Source: Suillus spraguei
Lineage: Eukaryota; Basidiomycota; Agaricomycetes; Boletales; Suillaceae
Reading direction: 5' to 3'
Length of the DNA: 64,000 nt
NCBI GenBank assembly: GCA_016800925.1
Contig: JABCPU010000019.1
Location: forward strand, 186,001 to 250,000
A program made the position numbers and the translations under genes. Of this stretch, positions 23,397 through 36,231 are shown piece after piece; the stretch's first letter is position 1, and the number at the start of each line of letters is the position of its first letter. The notes beneath the pieces are model-generated. The model had not been told where the DNA came from, ran no database searches, and saw only the letters and a program-made list of their open reading frames with translations.

Positions 23397-25386
23397 TCAC
23401 GCACGGGCGTTGCGCAAGTAACCTTCTGTTTGCCGGAAGGAATTGATATGACCCTCGCTCTCGAGCATCATCTACCAATACCAGTTTCAGGTCCAAAAAG
23501 AAATGGTTTGTCGAAGAAAAATACCCACCTCTTCTGCCATCAACGCGATATCACTCCCTGGCCTATTATACATCATTGCATTGGCAAACATTAGATACAC
23601 ATCCCTCTGAAAATCTCTCGAGGTCCTGATAACTCCATCTTTGATCCTTGCTTTGATGGTCTTCAAGTCCATGGGACGCTTGATGATATCGTGGTAATCG
23701 GGCGCTTCCGTCGGTTTTATAGGATTGTGGAAGATGTTACCGTTGCGGTGTTGTGAGATTTGAGAGTGTAGGAGGTTGATGACAGCCTGGAAACGCTTGT
23801 TAGTAATGGGTTGAGCTTGGGTCGTAGATTGGGCGGTAGAGCCAGATGGACTAGATTGGAGGGGTGTGGAGGGGCGTTGCTCGCTGCTTGTCGTGTCGCG
23901 TCGGGGACGTGTGGTTACTGTGTAGTCTTTGGTTAGCGGATGCTCGGTCCTTTTGAGGGCACAAACTTTGTTCCTCCTCCCCTGGTGTAGGAGGTGAGCT
24001 CTCCTCACGTAAACGTTTCTTGTTGGGCTCCTCAGCGCCTTCGTTGCCGTCAGCTTCCACTTCGTCCACCTTGCGTTTGGCTACGCAACATGGATTACTA
24101 ATTTGATTTTGCTAAGCCTAATGTAGACGCACCCTGCGAACTTGTCTCAGTATCAACAGATAAATTCTGCTCCGTGTCGACTTCCATGGATGTCTCTTGC
24201 TCTGATTCAGTTTGGGAGTGTTTGATATCTTGTGTGGGGGATACCTCCTCTTCTTTACGTTCGAATGTCTCTTCCTCGTGAATAGGCGACTCCTCATGTT
24301 CGGGAGACTGTCGACCAGCTTCTTCCTCAACGGATCCTTCTGGGGCACCAGGTGTCAATATCGCCTCTATCTCACTTGCCTCATCGTCTGGGGACGTGGG
24401 CTGCTGCTCCCATTCAGACTGTTCTGTTTCCTCCTCATGGGTTGAGGCTACGGGTTCGTCGAGTTCGATTGGCTGTTCATAATTTTCATTCTCAGGTTCG
24501 TGTTGCTCGAATTGTGGTGGGCAGGGGGGTTCTTTTTCGAAAATTTCTACAGGCACTGATTCAGGGGCTTGATCATGTTCAATGTTCTCGAGTTCTTGGA
24601 CAAGGACTGATGCTTCTTCCTCTTCTTCTGGCTGGGGGGTAGATTCACGTTCTTGCTCTTGGATGTCGTGTGAGACCTCCGGTTCCTGCGCAATCGAGTT
24701 AGACCGAAGATGAAGCAGCCAGAAATACGCACGACGGCTGTTTCGTTCTGTGTGGGTGCAGTATCGTGTTCTGCCTCGTGCTCGAAATCTGTTCCAGAGA
24801 GTTTGGCACGAATCTTATCGTCCCATTTGCCAGCCCGAATGTCCTGAATTTCTGCAACGATGGTTCTGGGTAGGGTTAGTATGTCAGAAACTGTATGTTT
24901 AAGGTACTCACTTGAACTTGACTTCCTCTGCTGCAATCAAGTCACGCAACTCCAGGAGACGTGCATTATAGAACTTCTGGGCAAGCTTGAGATTCACAAG
25001 AGCTATATGTACTTTAACCAATATGTTAAAGTGGCATTCGATTGGGGCTTACCATGTGGAGCATTCGCGTCAGACTCGGTGCTATATGAATATTCATGAG
25101 GACATACACAACTTGGGTTGGTGCGAGCATCTCACCACTCAACTGAGCATCACTCATTAAGCGAGAGTATATATCGCGACAAGACTACATCAATAGAACT
25201 TGATCTGAGTGCGCCATACATAGTAAAAAGTTGAAACGGGCTGACGTTAGCGGAAAAGAATGTCTTTGGGCGAGAGATGATGGGATGCTTTGAGAGCAGC
25301 TTTGAGACTTGCTGCCAAGCATTTGCGCCGTACTCGTACACTGCTTGTGAGAGTAAAAGACGTTCTACGCTGGTTAATGAGCTCAT
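23397..25386 (-). CDS. BRD8-like bromodomain protein, probable NuA4 subunit
   Basis: Start ATG at 25384-25386 (MSSLTSVERLLLSQAVYEYG, then ANAWQQVSKLL), a SANT-like N-terminus as in BRD8 and fission-yeast Bdc1. A coiled-coil exon follows (about 24900-25080), then a very acidic Glu/Ser/Thr-rich linker (24098-24556) and a C-terminal bromodomain: HNPIKPTEAPDYHDIIKRPM, DLKTIKARIKDG, FANAMMYNRPGSDI. The last exon is taken after an intron beginning GTGGGTATTTTTC, giving AEEMMLESEGHINSFRQTEG and a stop at 23397-23399; reading straight through instead ends at 23487. The bromodomain would bind acetyl-lysine, with the conserved Asn in MYNRPGSD. It is tail-to-tail with TRA1, 201 bp apart; both belong to NuA4. 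Confidence 0.82.
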
Positions 25387-25568
25387 GACTACCCGAGGCT
25401 CACCCGAGGCTCGTCACAGGCCATTGACTTGGTGTCCGTGAGAAATATTATCGGCGAACAGCCTCCGGAAATTACCAAATTTGGATTATGCAGCGGGAGG
25501 ACGTCAGCCCCATTTAAGACCGTCAACTGCTGCGAACTTGCCCGCGTCTCCCTCTCTCTATTTACACA

Positions 25569-27058
<1,490 letters not shown>

Positions 27059-27365
27059 GAGGTTCCTACGCAATCTCGTACTATAGCGAAGCTGGTATTT
27101 ATACCACAAGGTGGCATATGCATATCTTCTGCACGGTCTGAAACACTTCAATTATGAGTGGCTTAGGTTATCCACATGGATCATCATGTGTTATTGCGAT
27201 GCTCCGATGTAGAGTTGTAATATATATGTTAGTGTGATGCAATAGCGTATATGTAAACATTGCTAGGAATTGTACAACAGGGGTGATATGACATAACAAT
27301 AGCGATCTTCTAGAATCTTAATCTTTGTCAGTAAATTTTCTGCTAAAGATTCAATTCTATCGAAC

Positions 27366-29853
27366 ATGGACGATGCCAATGACATCGACGACTTGAACCT
27401 ACGATCTCCTTGGTCGCTTCGCATACCCCTCACATTGAAATATGCACCAGCGAATCGTATAAACCGCGCGCGAGTGGCGCGCGCACTAAGTGGAAGGCTA
27501 GATAGAGTCGGTGTACTCGGAGGAGAAGACTGGGGACATACTGGGTGCGTTACCTCACTTGTCAGGTCTTGTTCATCGTCCAACCCGGATGACTGGCGAC
27601 TGGATGGTGAATTGCTTTGGGCCTGGTCTCGGAGGTCATACCTATTCTTATGTTGCTCCTACGTTACGTAGCTGCGTCAACGCGGTTAGCTGGGCGCAGG
27701 GTGGAGAGCTGTTGATTACCAGTGGAGACGATACGAAGTGCGTGTGTTCAATAAGTTCTCAACCCGGACGACTGACTTGGATGTGTTCTTCGTAATATCA
27801 TTATAGGATTCGAGTCTGGCGCATGGACCCATCAAGTTCAACTACTGGTGCGGACACATCTAGTAGCTCTGGTCCAAACCGCTCATCGAGCGTAACCGCC
27901 GACTCAACTCAGAAATGGTCGAATGCCGCAAGTCAGGAAGAATATCCATTCGCGTGCCAGAGTGTAATTAGCACAGGTCATACACAGAACGTCTTCAATG
28001 CGCAGATGCTTCCGTTTTCTACAAGGATGTAAGTCTCAACTGCGTTCACTATCGAATGACGGTAATTATGTTGGTAGTGCGACCGTCTCTGGAGACCGGC
28101 AAGTCCGCGTGTTCGACGTAGGCGATGCGGTGGGACAATCGCCTACGGGAAGGGAAATGGAGTATACTACGCGGGAGTCGTGTATTCGCGTGCTGCGCTG
28201 TCACTCTGGGCGCACGAAGCGCATCATCACTGAGGATAGCCCCAATCTCTTCCTTACTGTGGCCGAGGTAGCGTGTATTTTAGTTGGGTTTCAAATTTTA
28301 TTGATTAGATATTGAGGATGGCCAAGTACGTCAACACGATTTGCGTACATCGCATTCATGCACGTCGGGCGCGTGCCCTGCACCGCTGGCGACGCTCCCG
28401 CATGAGCTTTCAATAATTGCACTTTCGCCGCTCACACCGTATCAGTTCATCGTGGGTGGCGAATCACCATATGTGCGTGTGGTCATTTTGATATTTTCCC
28501 CTCGCCAGCTCTCTTGATGTTTGTGCCTGGGAAATTATGATCGGCTTAGTGGTGAAAACACTTGTCTGCGATTTCCCTTGCTCTGCCCTGTGGGATTCAC
28601 TATTCTCAGATTTTGATTTTTCTCACAATCGTGATCCTCAGGCGCACTTGTTCGACCGTAGGCATGCGGGGCGTTACTTGCATGCAGAGTGGGGTGTGCC
28701 TCCTGATGCAGACAGTGCAACGACGTGCGTCAGGAGGTTTGGACGCCGCTCACGTGCAAATGGAGAAAGAAAGGGGTATGAACATATTACTGGCGCGCGG
28801 ATGTCTGCTTGGAACGGGCATGAGGTGAGTTATTTAATCTCGCATTATGAAGGTTTAATGAACGTTGGGGACAGGTATTGTTATGTACGTCTATTTACTT
28901 GACAATATGACGTGAGGATTGATGCAGCCAATACTTCATAGCATATCACTCGGACGGTGTGTTTCTTTATTCGACGCGAGACGAGCCTGAGCTTTTCGAG
29001 GACAAGCGAGGTTCACGCTCGATCCTCACACCTAACGCAAACCAGAGACGGTTCAGCACAGCGAAGCCGCCGTCTTCGCATGGTGAGCCTTTAACTGGTC
29101 CGGACGTGGAGATGATTGTCGAGGATCAACTGGAATCATTGCTTGCAGACAATGTAATTGATGACATCGATGACCAATCGCAGGAAGATGACGAGGATGG
29201 CGATAATGACGATGCCGAGGAAGACGAGGATGAGGGTGACCGCCTGTTCAACCCGAAAGACGCGGATTCACATCAGGATGTGCCTGTAGTATATCCGCGC
29301 ATGCGGTTTACTGGGCACTGCAATATCGAAACGGTCAAAGACGGTGCGATCTGGTTGATGCAGATGTATTGATTGATGTTGAATATCATCTCCAGTGAAT
29401 TTCTTAGGACCTCATGACGAGTTCATAACTTCGGGGTCAGATGATGGCAACTTCTTCATCTGGCGGAAGTCGACTGGGGAACTTGTTGACATTCTTGAAG
29501 GCGACCAACAGGTGGTCAACGTGATTGAAACCCACCCGCACTTGCCTCTGGTTGCTGTCAGTGGGATCGACACGACAGTCAAGGTGCGCATCTTGAATAC
29601 TTTCTATTGGATGATATCTCATTTCTCGCAGTTATTTGCCCCAGCTCGTGGAGTGCCATCATTCTCGAGATGGAACAATGCTGAAACGATCAAAAAGAAC
29701 AATACGCGTGCGTCAAGGATGGGTTTGAGTGGCCGCAGTGCGGAGCTGCAATTTGCACGCCTTGTCCTGAACTACGGACAGGCGCTGCGGGGCACCCGAG
29801 ATGGTGGAGGGGAACAGTCAGAGACGCAACTCACTCAGTGCATAAATCAATGA
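27366..29853 (+). CDS. WD40 protein of the DCAF6 type (probable CUL4-DDB1 substrate receptor)
   Basis: Begins MDDANDIDDLNLRSPWSLRI at 27366. After an intron the first blades read GHTGCVNAVSWAQGGELLIT, SGDDTK|IRVWRMD, then ISTGHTQNVFNAQMLPF and ATVSGDRQVRVFDVGD, the order seen in DCAF6/IQWD1. A middle exon gives DGQVRQHDLRTSHSC and AHLFDRRHAGRYLHAEWG. A strongly acidic insert (about 29155-29240) precedes the last blades: GPHDEFITSGSDDGNFFIWR, STGELVDILEGDQQVVNVIE, VAVSGIDTTVKLF. The protein stops at 29851-29853. WDxR/DxR motifs such as VRQHDLRT and LFDRR fit DDB1 docking. The role as a CRL4 substrate adaptor is inferred from family; the substrate is unknown. The intron-exon structure in 28020-28960 is complex and approximate. 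Confidence 0.8.
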
Positions 29854-30630
29854 ACGATTTATCCGTTGTATGTGTAGTATATGTACAATACTTACGAGTA
29901 ATCTTGGTTTCTGGGGTGATATCACACGCATGAGGCCAAAGTCGTGGCTCGTTGATAAAACAACATACTCAACCTTGAACTAGGAATACGTGGTAGCCTT
30001 TCTACGTCTCAAGATACGGCCATATCATTTGGCGTCTCTATCAAGTAAAAGTATTCGTTTCCTGGCTTTTCGTCGCTCTGGCGTTTCAGATGTCACTTTG
30101 AATTGATGTTTGAGTCGTGTATTGCTCGGGATCCGAGTGGATCATTAGGCCGCTCTTACTATTTGACTCACTGCCGCCGTGGCACCAGTGACACAAATCG
30201 GACGGAGCACTGGGAGCATACTTCATCACTTCAAAGCTTCTCCAGGACCTTTCAAAACTGAACCTATGGTCAATGGTATAACTGCGAACCTCTGCTGATT
30301 TGTTTTTCTCCTTGTTATGTAAGTTCAATTATCTTGCGCCCTGCACCCGAAAGGCTCCTACTGACCCTTTGCTCTCTGTGCTCAATCACGCTGCCTACCG
30401 CTTTGTGGACGTTAATCTCGTCTTTTTACTTTCAGTGTTGCGCTGTTGTCCCTCTGTGTGATTTGAGCGTTCGTTTGCATTCATTTTTGCCGAGCTGTTC
30501 AGTCTATCTTCTACCAACTGCAAGAGGACGTCCTTTTTTGCCCGTTCAAAACAACACGTCACGTCTTTGCTTCTACCACCCGTCTCACCCACCTCTCAAG
30601 CGCTTCAACGCCGACATTTGAAAACTAACC
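29854..30630. promoter_or_regulatory. Intergenic, promoter and long 5' leader of the CTK1-like gene
   Basis: About 780 bp without a supported gene. The part before 30631 (30380-30625) is rich in CT and could be a long transcribed leader. There is no TATA box at a convincing distance. Confidence 0.35.
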
Positions 30631-33600
30631 ATGCACGCTTCTCACACCAGATCGAGGCGCAAGCGTGGCAAAATCGACAACGTCGAGGACGACGGACTGT
30701 CTCTGCATGTCTCACGGGTTGAAGACACCCAGTCTGAAGCTTATTCTCGCTCTCGTCCGCATTCTCATCAACAAACAGATTCCTACGTTCCTTTCGCATC
30801 CCGAAATTCCCTTGCCATGAGTTGGGAACCTCCTTCGTTCACTGACTCATTGGCAGCACCTGACCGTTTCCACTCCCGTCCGTCCGATATTCATCATCGT
30901 GGTGGCAGAGATAGTTACGACATCCACGATGATGATCCACCGTGGTCCGTGCGTCCTAAACATGACTGGAACCACCAGACTAGTAGGGAATGGGCAACGA
31001 ACCAAGGTTCTTCAGAGCAACAAAATTGGGGAGCGTCTACTTCGTATACGGATAGAGGTCGTGGCCACGGCTGGCAACCAGATGACAGACGGGGGAAGGA
31101 TGATCGGGGGGATAATCATCATCATCCTAATAATGACAATCACCACCACAACCGCCGTCGTAATAATCGAAAGTTTCAACAACGAGACAACGGTTGGGAC
31201 ACTCGGAGAGACAGGCAACCTCGGACGCAGGATATGCAGGAGGAGCCACTCAAGGATGAGCGGTCTTGGGAGCCTGGTCCCGGATGGCAAGCACGTGGCG
31301 CCGACCAAGGGGGTAAGCATAATCGCAATCGCAATAACGGAAACAAGAACAAAAGCAAGAAAAATCAGAATAAAAATCGTATGCGGATAGAGAAGGAGAA
31401 AGAAAAGGCGCGGGAGAGAGTGCAGCACCGAAATGACGATGACGATGACCTGAACAAGTGCTTTGTGTTTTATATTGTGCTATCTTCCACATTCTCATGT
31501 CGTTTTGTTTACAGCTGGCAGAGACGGGAGTTCCATCCTTTACCTGCCAAACCTGTTCGCACCTCCCCTGTTAAACCCAAAATGGCACCCTCCAGATCAC
31601 CATCACCTGCGGGGACGCGATCGCGATCGCGCTCTCCTGATTCTTACTACTCTCATATGTCTTCGCGAGGTCGTTCGCACTCAAGGTCGTTGTCTCCAAG
31701 ATCGCAGCAACATAGCTACAGTCCAGTTCGGCGGCGTAGTCGGACGCCCACTGACAGGGGACGAACTGGCAGGGAAGCTCAAAGCTGGAAGTCATATTCC
31801 CCTGGATCATCCGATCGTAGTTGGACCATGCGTAGAGGGCGTCGACACAGCTTTTCGTCAGCCTCGTCTGTAAGCCGGAGTAGGAGCAGAAGTTCAAGCC
31901 GGAGTATGGATGACCGGCCCAAACCTAAGCACCGTTTACCAACTGCAACTTCTATCAACGATATATCACTGTCTATATCACAAACCACCATCCAGCAACC
32001 ACATGGTGGTCCTCTTCCCACCCAAAGGGACTCTGAATCGCGACTCAATGGAAAGGCGAGGACAAACGGAAAGCAGGGCAATGTAAGCATACTCAATGAT
32101 ACTCAATGCGACCCCAGATAGGCGCTGACTAATTTGCAGCGCCGTCGACATTTCTCACCAGCTGCTGAGCAAATGCCTCCTCCAGCTAAGGTTCCACGAA
32201 CATCTACGAAACATCATTCAGGCGATTCTCTCATCAGCTACCATCCATCATCTGCATCCGCATCCGGCTTAGCCGATCATGGCTCTCCTAGAATCCGCAA
32301 GGTCTCAAAGGCAGGATTTAGGCCCATTGGGGAGCCTAGTTCAACGGTCAAATTGTTTTTCCCACGCGACGAAGACGACGACGAAGCTGGTCCCGCCCCT
32401 CAACATAAATCCCCCACCTCCCCCAAGATTCATTCAGAAGTCCCTGCAAAGCGAACTCGCGATGAAGGTGTGACCAATAGAGACGAAGATATGCGTGGAA
32501 GCATCCTCCCACGGCCTTTGCCGTTCCAACAAGTTCCTGGTCCACGCGAGCCTGTCACAAAGACAGCTCTGGCTCACCAGCCTATGCAGGTCCCGCCTTT
32601 AGCTGTCCACGACTCGTTGAAGGCTTCTATTGTACCGAAACCAGCAGGTAGTGGTGATGTTTCTATCAGTCCTACTCAGCAGTCACATACAGTCACGGTG
32701 GAGCCAGACACGGAAGGCACGCCACGACCGTCCTCTCCATCGGGAACGACCTGCAAGGACCTGTATGCCATTGTCTCCCAGGTTGGCGAAGGCACATTCG
32801 GCAAGGTTTATAAAGCTCGCAATGTCATCACCAATGTCCACGTGGCGCTCAAGCGAATCCGCATGGAAGCAGAAAAGGATGGCTTTCCAGTCACTGCCAT
32901 GCGGGAAATCAAGCTACTGCAGTCCCTACGACATCAGAACGTCGTCCGCCTTTACGAGATGATGGTATCAAACGGTAATTCTTTGGGGATCTATTGCCCC
33001 CTCAGCATACTGATTCCTTTTTCAAGGATCTGTGTACATGGTGTTTGAGTACATGGACCATGACCTTACAGGGGTTTTGTCTCAAACACAGTTCTCATTT
33101 TCGGAGGCCAATTTGAAGTCATTGTGCAGCCAAATGCTTGCTGGGCTGGCATATCTGCATCGCAAAGGCGTCATCCACCGTGATATCAAGGGTTCCAACA
33201 TTCTTATCAATAACCGAGGGGAGTTGAAACTCGCCGACTTTGGTCTGGCGCGCTTTTACCAGAAACGCCGACGAAGTGATTATACCAATCGTGTCATCAC
33301 TCTATGGTATCGACCGCCAGAATTGCTCTTCGGTGCTACGGTATATGGGCCGGAAGTTGATATGTGGAGTGCAGGGTATATTTCGTTCGTGCCTTCTCGC
33401 ACCGCCTTTTACTGATGGTATTGTTCAGCTGCATCATGCTGGAGCTTTTCACCAAGAAACCAGTATTCCAGGGCAATGACGAAATTCATCAGCTGGACGT
33501 GATCTACCGTATTCTTGGAACTCCGTCTACTGAGCGATGGCAAGGGCTCACCGCATTGCCATGGTATGAGCTGGTGAAGCCGAAAGATGTAATTCATGGT

Positions 33601-33962
33601 CATTTCCGCGAGCTATTCTCTCGGTGCGCCCATATGCCAATACAATCACAGTGAGCTCACCTTGATCTTAGGTGGTTATCGCCCGCAGCCCTAGACCTGG
33701 CCGAGCGGCTTCTGGCTTATGATCCGACGCAGAGGGTTACTGCCCTTGAGGCTCTTGAAGCTCCCTACTTCAAGGAAGAGCAACCTCCACCTGAGTTACC
33801 TGTTGAGTACGTTAGAATCCATTTTTTTTACGCCTTTCAAGTCGTTCAATTCTTCTTCTTTTTCTAAACAGCTTGTCTACTTTAGAAGGTGAATGGCATG
33901 AGCTGGAGACCAAACGGGAGCGAGCCAAGAAGCGTCGCAAACTGGAAAACGGGCTCGTATAA
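30631..33962 (+). CDS. CTK1: CTD kinase catalytic subunit, CTK1/CDK12-type with RS-rich N-terminus
   Basis: ATG at 30631 opens a long disordered N-terminal half: His/Asp/Arg-rich ([20 protein letters not shown]), then Arg-Ser dipeptides ([22 protein letters not shown]), as in CDK12/13. The kinase domain begins near 32757: [20 protein letters not shown] (Gly loop), [20 protein letters not shown] (catalytic Lys and a PVTAMRE cyclin helix near PITAIRE), [36 protein letters not shown], then [20 protein letters not shown] and a basic tail [19 protein letters not shown] ends at 33962. Introns at about 31456-31514, 32083-32139 and four within the kinase. It should phosphorylate the RNA polymerase II CTD (Ser2) with a K-type cyclin, coupling elongation to RNA processing. 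Confidence 0.9.
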
Positions 33963-34055
33963 CGTGTCTCATCGGTATGGTTGATTATAATGTACTGGAC
34001 ATTGTATGCATGGCACCAACTGCACATCGTAGTTTATAAGAATTGCAACCCCATT

Positions 34056-35599
34056 TCATGCTGTAACCGCTGGCTGTTGGACAAGACCCTTCTCAGCCAG
34101 GTGTTGCACAATAGTCTCTACCTGCCAATCAAATCAGCTCGATGATTGTCTGAGGGGAGTCCCGGAACGTACATTTGCCGCTGTCATGCGAATTTGTAAG
34201 TCCCACCGCTTGGTAAACGGAGCACCAGTATCCTCGTTTGTCTGCTCCACGTCACCAAGACCACCTGCTTTACCTTGAGCGTCATCTTCCTCTCTTGCTG
34301 CATCGAACCAGATGAGCTTATCGACTTGATCAATTGACCCTTTCAAACGCCCTTGCTCTATCATTTTCCGTGCCATTGTCTCCGCGGCTCCAGGTGCTAG
34401 GTCTAGGAGAGCACCAAGACCTCTAAAAGTGATGTTGTTATAGATTTTTGAGCTCGCCAATAGGTTATGCTCCATGACCGCTCGATCAAGTACGGTTGAC
34501 GGTCCCCTGCGAGTACTTGTCGATGGTTCAGCAAAATCATCATCGTCAATAGTCGAGGCAAGCTGATCATTGGAAGAAATAGCAATCCTTGCTAATTGAT
34601 GAGGCCGAAGGCGCTCCTCGAAGGTTCTGATTTCAGCTGGGCGGAGGATGTGGTCGAGGAACATTTTAGACAGGATGTTGTATGAGGGTAGGTCAGCCGA
34701 ACGTTCGTCTCTATACAGTGAAGCAAGTACGCGCGACCTGTTTGGACCAGCTGGGGCCAAGACTGCGCAAGTCACTGCAGCCGACCTAGTGTTGTCAGTG
34801 GGATGCAAATATCGCTAGATGCGACCTACAACATCTCCTTTCTTTCTTCTTCGTCGATTTCGGCAAGCCAGCTCAGCTCGTGATAGCGCATTGCAGCCTC
34901 GAGGAACTTGCGTGCATAGTCACTGATTCTGGCTTGGCAGAGCTTGAACTGGAGTTGTGTCACTCGGTCTGATGTCGAATTCGAAAGGGAAGCAGCGCGA
35001 TTGTAGTAGGTCTCTGCCTGAACAGAATCTTCGTCCTCTAGGAGCAGCCTGACTATCCTAATGTTCACACGAAATTTTTCTTCGTCTGGGAGTGACCTGA
35101 CACAGGCTCATAGATGAGGGGGGCACATAGGGACTATACTTAAATGAGCGAGGCTCACCGAGAAGAGATTCCCATAAGGACACGAGCGGCTTCGCTCCAT
35201 TCCTCTTCCGTTTCTAGCAAATCTGCAAGTTGAAAGCGTAAAGAATTGACCTGCAGAACATGTTATCGGACTGTATCTTCAGGGGCAATCTTGCAGACGC
35301 ACTTGCTCTTCATAGCTTACGATTCGTGGCTGAAGTGTGCTGAGAGTTTCCTCTACGACACGTTTCCGCAGGTTGTGGTCTGATATGCTTCTGGTACCGA
35401 GATTTCTGACCAGTTCAGAGAGGACTTGTCTTCCGACGACAATGCCTGCATCCTGGACTACTGTTTCCACTAACGTATGAAGATCAGGTGCTATGAGGGA
35501 CTGGTTTTGACGAGCGAGGATCTCTGATACCAGAGATAGATAGGCTGGAGCTTTGTCCTTCTGGTTGAGAGCTGCGAATTGTGTTAGTCTAGAGTCCAT
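34056..35599 (-). CDS. CSN4: COP9 signalosome subunit 4
   Basis: ATG at 35597-35599 (MDSRLTQFAALNQKDKAPAY). The helical N-terminal region carries VVGRQVLSELVRNLG and NIRIVRLLLEDEDSVQAETY with YYNRAASLSN, the CSN4 signature. Next come CQARISDYARKFLEAAMRYH, LAPAGPNRSRVLASLYRDER, and the PCI/winged-helix part MEHNLLASSKIYNNITFRGL, with GRLKGSIDQVDKLIWFD. A last small exon gives ETIVQHLAEKGLVQQPAVTA and stop 34056-34058. Length about 420 residues, normal. CSN4 is a PCI subunit of the COP9 signalosome, which removes NEDD8 from cullins in nucleus and cytosol. It is a functional companion of cullin-RING adaptors such as the DCAF-like gene 4 kb away, though this proximity may be chance. Confidence 0.92.
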
Positions 35600-36231
35600 T
35601 ATAGTTCCGTGTCAAAGACGTGATGCCGCTCGAAATCATAAAAGGAAATAATCCCTGGCGTGCTGACTGAGTGGCTGTGTTGGCAGTCGATGATCTGGTA
35701 CTCGCATCACGACCGGCTATGATTGATCATCATGTGAACAGCCATGTCAGATTCAGTACACAATTCCCTAGTAGGAGGATTTGCTTTGGGAATTTTTACT
35801 TGGCTCATGCTTCACCAGGTTCACCGTGGACAGATCGGAGGGAGGCCGTTTGAAGAAATAAAACACTGTAATCTTGGAGCTACTCCGTGAACATACTCTC
35901 ACCGTCCAGACGTATTGGCATTACTCAATTAAAATCTTTGACACGGTCTCCCTGACAATTTACACAGTCTTTCGTATGATCCAATCCCGGGCTGTTCACT
36001 CAGGTCCCGTTGAGAACTTACTCTCCTGTTCCTCCCATAACCTCGTGTCACATACTGCATACTTATACCCGGTTTAGTTATCATACTTGCTCACGTTTCC
36101 CCCGTAGGATCCTTCGCTGCTAGCCAGCGACTTGAACTCCAGCCGCCTAGACTGACGTCGGTCGTCAGAGAACCAACAGTCTGATTATTAGCCTGTGTTC
36201 AGTATCGCTCAATTTTCTGGACATCAAGATA
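35600..36231. promoter_or_regulatory. Divergent intergenic region CSN4 / YP-repeat gene
   Basis: About 630 bp between two divergent start codons. It contains a TGACGTCGGTCGTCA imperfect palindrome at about 36151-36165 (a CRE-like TGACGTC core). No gene is visible. Confidence 0.35.
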
